Source: an uncultured Fusibacter sp. (GTDB taxonomy: Bacteria > Bacillota > Clostridia > Peptostreptococcales > Acidaminobacteraceae). Taken from it: a stretch of 7,628 nt of DNA. Location of the stretch: positions 1 to 7,628 of the forward strand of contig CALFXQ010000021.1 in assembly GCA_937958285.1 (NCBI GenBank), written 5' to 3'. The translations under genes were made by a program, and so were the position numbers. Shown piece by piece: positions 6,309 through 7,628 of the stretch. The notes beneath the pieces were generated by a model, which was not told the origin of the DNA, ran no database searches, and saw only the letters and a list, made by a program, of their open reading frames with translations. How positions within the stretch are numbered: position 1 is the stretch's first letter; every line of letters starts with the position of its first letter.

Positions 6309-7547
6309 ATGTACAACATTGCAGTAGTTGGAGGTGGCCCAGCTGGCATGATGGCAGCTTGGCAGTTAGCTTCAAATAGTAGCTTTTGCATACATCTCTT
6401 TGAAAAAAACGACCAACTTGGCAAAAAGATCTTGGCATCTGGTGGTGGTATGTGTAACTACACACAACATGCACCAGCAGAAGAGCTACTCAATCACTAC
6501 GGTGATAACGGCAGCTTTTTAAAACATAGTTTCAAGCAGTTGGATGCATACAAAACAGAAGAACTCCTCTTTCACATTGGCATCAAGCCGTATGTTCGTG
6601 AGGATGGCAAGGTATTTCCGGATTCTAAGGACGCTAAGCAGTGGCTTGCTTCTTTTTCAAGGCGTTTAGTAGAAAGTGGCGTTAAAATTCACAGTAACAG
6701 TCGCATCTCAGGCTTAAATCAAGATTGCGATGGCAAATGGTTGCTCAATGGATGCTTAGATTTAAACTACGATGCCGTACTCCTTGCAACAGGTGGTGCA
6801 AGTTATCCTGCGCTAGGAAGCTCTGGTGATGGCTATACGCTCTTAAAGGCATTAGGGCAGACAATTGTTGAGCCCAAACCATCGCTAACGGCAATACACG
6901 TCGACATGCCTTTAGGAGGTATGGAAGGTATTGTCTTTTCCGAGGCCACACTTGAATTAATGCGTGGGGGGAAAACAGTCAAGCTGTTGGGACAAAAAAG
7001 TTTCGGACCACAAGAGCTACTTATTACACACAAAGGAATGTCTGGACCACTTATACTAAATGCGAGTCGTTGGTTTGAGCAAGGCGATTTGCTTCTAATC
7101 AATTGGATTAATCGATCACCTGAAGATGTAGAAGACTTTCTGTTGACATCGGCACGTCTCCACGGCAAGCGCTTCTTGAATACCTGCTTAGAGGCGTTAG
7201 CACTGCCTAAACGCTTTACAACTGAATTGTTGCGGTATTTAGGCATCGATGGGAGTCTAACCATGGCAACCTTAGGCAAAGCTCAAAGACATGCGCTGGT
7301 AATGGCGCTAACAGCTTTCAAAATAGATGCAATTAAGCCAGTTGGTTTTCATCAAGCGATGTCGACCGCTGGTGGCTTAGATTTAAAGGCCGTCAACAGT
7401 AAAACGATGGCACTAAAGGCATTTCCCAATGTATATGTGTTAGGCGAACTCCTCAATATAGATGGCGACACTGGAGGCTATAACATTCAGGCTGCGTTAA
7501 CCACAGGATATGTAGCGGCTCATGCGGTACTCAGACAATTTAAGTAG
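6309..7547 (+). CDS. BaiN / HI0933 / YtfP-family FAD-dependent flavoprotein
   Basis: This is a 412-residue predicted cytoplasmic FAD-binding oxidoreductase, of normal length for the family (about 400-420). The N-terminal Rossmann motif is VGGGPAG (7-13), and the acidic residue ending strand 2 is E32 (LFEKN). It is followed by the family signature LGKKILASGGGMCNYT (37-52), GKVFPDS (100-106), LLATGGASYPALGSSGDGY (158-176), and the C-terminal FAD-closing block. That block holds STAGGLD (352-358), TMALKAFPNVYVLGELLNI (366-384) and DGDTGGYNIQAA (385-396). Family members are variously annotated as aminoacetone oxidase-like, NAD(P)/FAD-dependent oxidoreductase, or BaiN. A bile-acid reductase role was proposed for one clostridial member, but the substrate here cannot be read from sequence. 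AAGGAG at 6295-6300 lies 8 nt before the ATG and supports this start. A flavodoxin-like gene starts 28 bp downstream with no terminator between, suggesting an operon. I leave the gene symbol blank because the family label does not establish the reaction. Confidence 0.93.
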   Translation: MYNIAVVGGGPAGMMAAWQLASNSSFCIHLFEKNDQLGKKILASGGGMCNYTQHAPAEELLNHYGDNGSFLKHSFKQLDAYKTEELLFHIGIKPYVREDGKVFPDSKDAKQWLASFSRRLVESGVKIHSNSRISGLNQDCDGKWLLNGCLDLNYDAVLLATGGASYPALGSSGDGYTLLKALGQTIVEPKPSLTAIHVDMPLGGMEGIVFSEATLELMRGGKTVKLLGQKSFGPQELLITHKGMSGPLILNASRWFEQGDLLLINWINRSPEDVEDFLLTSARLHGKRFLNTCLEALALPKRFTTELLRYLGIDGSLTMATLGKAQRHALVMALTAFKIDAIKPVGFHQAMSTAGGLDLKAVNSKTMALKAFPNVYVLGELLNIDGDTGGYNIQAALTTGYVAAHAVLRQFK

Positions 7548-7575
7548 CTGTTAAATCGGCGAATAGGGAGGAAAT

Positions 7576-7628
7576 ATGGATTCACAAAAGGTTCGAGATG
7601 CCCGCGTGCTCGTGGTTTACTATTCCTT
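7576..7628 (+). CDS. Start of a possible flavodoxin-family protein (3' truncated by window edge)
   Basis: An ATG at 7576 is preceded by a strong ribosome binding site, GGGAGG at 7566-7571, 4 nt away. The 17 complete codons read MDSQKVRDARVLVVYYS and are followed by an incomplete TT- codon (Phe or Leu). The VLVVYYS strand resembles the first beta strand and phosphate loop entry of flavodoxins, where it usually continues into a TGNT-type FMN-binding loop. That loop is outside the window, so the family is a guess. The reality of the gene is well supported by the ribosome binding site and its 28-bp spacing from the preceding flavoprotein gene, with which it is probably co-transcribed. Confidence 0.6.
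   Translation, partial: MDSQKVRDARVLVVYYS

Noticed and set aside
6438..6464. SGGGMCN in place of the more familiar SGGGRCN in the flavoprotein
   Set aside because: This position varies within the HI0933 family (for example Phe in the Haemophilus member), so Met is not a sign of inactivation.
6833..7279. A 148-codon open frame on the - strand inside the flavoprotein gene
   Set aside because: It is wholly antisense to a strongly conserved gene, has no recognisable domain, and its composition (rich in Ser, Arg, Pro) is typical of a shadow frame.

Overview
The window looks like a chromosomal segment from a low-to-moderate GC Gram-positive bacterium, probably Bacillota of the Clostridia type. 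The evidence is strong purine-rich ribosome binding sites before almost every gene (AAGGAG, AGGAGA, GGGAGG), and a combination of truA, TPR-containing diguanylate cyclases, a stand-alone DUF2791 ATPase and a BaiN/HI0933-type flavoprotein. I cannot name the genus from the sequence alone. No mobile element, CRISPR array, tRNA or rRNA is visible.

Layout. Positions 2-469 (+) hold the C-terminal part of truA (tRNA pseudouridine synthase A), cut by the left edge. A 72-bp gap leads to two consecutive genes (542-2674 and 2658-4901, +). Each encodes a large soluble signalling protein built as TPR repeats, coiled coil, GAF or GAF-like domain, and GGDEF domain. They overlap by 17 bp, so they are probably co-transcribed and translationally coupled. 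Both GGDEF domains keep the catalytic residues (GGEEF signature) and lack the usual RxxD inhibitory site. A strong inverted repeat at 4953-4987 ends this unit and can also serve the opposing gene.

Positions 5019-6242 (-) hold a DUF2791/BrxD-like P-loop ATPase. It converges on the cyclase pair and diverges from the next gene. BrxD is known from phage-defence BREX loci, but no other BREX gene is in the window, so it appears here as an orphan. A good sigma-A-type promoter for it (TTGAAA-17-TAGAAT) lies in the 66-bp divergent gap, on top of the neighbouring gene's ribosome binding site.

Positions 6309-7547 (+) hold a BaiN/HI0933/YtfP-family FAD flavoprotein. It is followed after 28 bp by the first 17 complete codons of a gene (7576 onward, cut by the right edge) whose start resembles a flavodoxin. 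These two may form a small redox operon.

Functional reading. The clearest theme is c-di-GMP synthesis by two cytoplasmic cyclases gated by TPR and GAF input modules. The most open question is what the orphan BrxD-like ATPase does. Nothing in the window links it mechanistically to the cyclases or the flavoprotein.
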